Shown here piece after piece: positions 6,447 through 6,477 of a stretch of DNA of 6,477 bases (position 1 is the first letter of the stretch; every line of letters starts with the position of its first letter). Below the pieces are notes generated by a model. The model saw only the letters and a list, made by a program, of their open reading frames with translations. It was not told the origin of the DNA and ran no database searches. This DNA comes from Chloroflexi bacterium RBG_16_72_14. Lineage in GTDB: Bacteria; Chloroflexota; Limnocylindria; Limnocylindrales; CSP1-4. Made by a program: the position numbers and the translations under genes. The stretch is taken from NCBI GenBank assembly GCA_001797035.1, contig MGOE01000070.1:1-6477 (forward strand), written 5' to 3'.

Positions 6447-6477
6447 TCGGTTCGAGTCGACCGCGGACGCTCGGTCA

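Overview
The window is one strand-coherent block of a very GC-rich bacterial genome. All four recognisable genes lie on the minus strand, so the block is read from right to left. Codon third positions are strongly G/C, GTG starts are used, and both strands carry many long spurious open frames. This fits a high-GC phylum such as Actinomycetota or a GC-rich Chloroflexota lineage, but nothing in the sequence fixes the taxon.

Layout in order of transcription: (1) 6430-4697, a 577-residue APC-superfamily amino-acid-type permease with a strong Shine-Dalgarno; (2) after 53 bp, 4643-2580, a 687-residue HyuA-type subunit of the hydantoinase/5-oxoprolinase/acetone-carboxylase family, starting at GTG; (3) overlapping it by 4 nt (GTGA), 2583-826, a 585-residue HyuB-type partner subunit; (4) after 87 bp, 738-1, the first 246 residues of a YtcJ-like amidohydrolase that runs off the left edge of the window. 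The only long non-coding stretches are the 53-bp and 87-bp gaps and 47 bp at the right edge. There are no RNA genes, mobile elements or CRISPR arrays.

The genes most likely form a small catabolic operon. The permease would bring in an amino-acid-like or cyclic-amide compound. HyuA and HyuB would carry out an ATP-dependent reaction on it, either ring opening of a 5-oxoproline- or hydantoin-like lactam/imide or a carboxylation. The amidohydrolase would hydrolyse an amide, carbamoyl or related bond in a product. The families are clear, but the actual substrate cannot be read from the sequence. Together HyuA and HyuB are about as long as the single-chain 5-oxoprolinases, and the GTGA overlap points to coupled synthesis of a complex.

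This is mainly an ordinary catabolic cluster, not an evidently new system. The points worth a second look are a perfect 23-nt palindrome just inside hyuB, a glycine-rich insertion in HyuB, an altered motif near its N-terminus, a possible hairpin over the weak hyuA ribosome-binding region, and the combination of genes.
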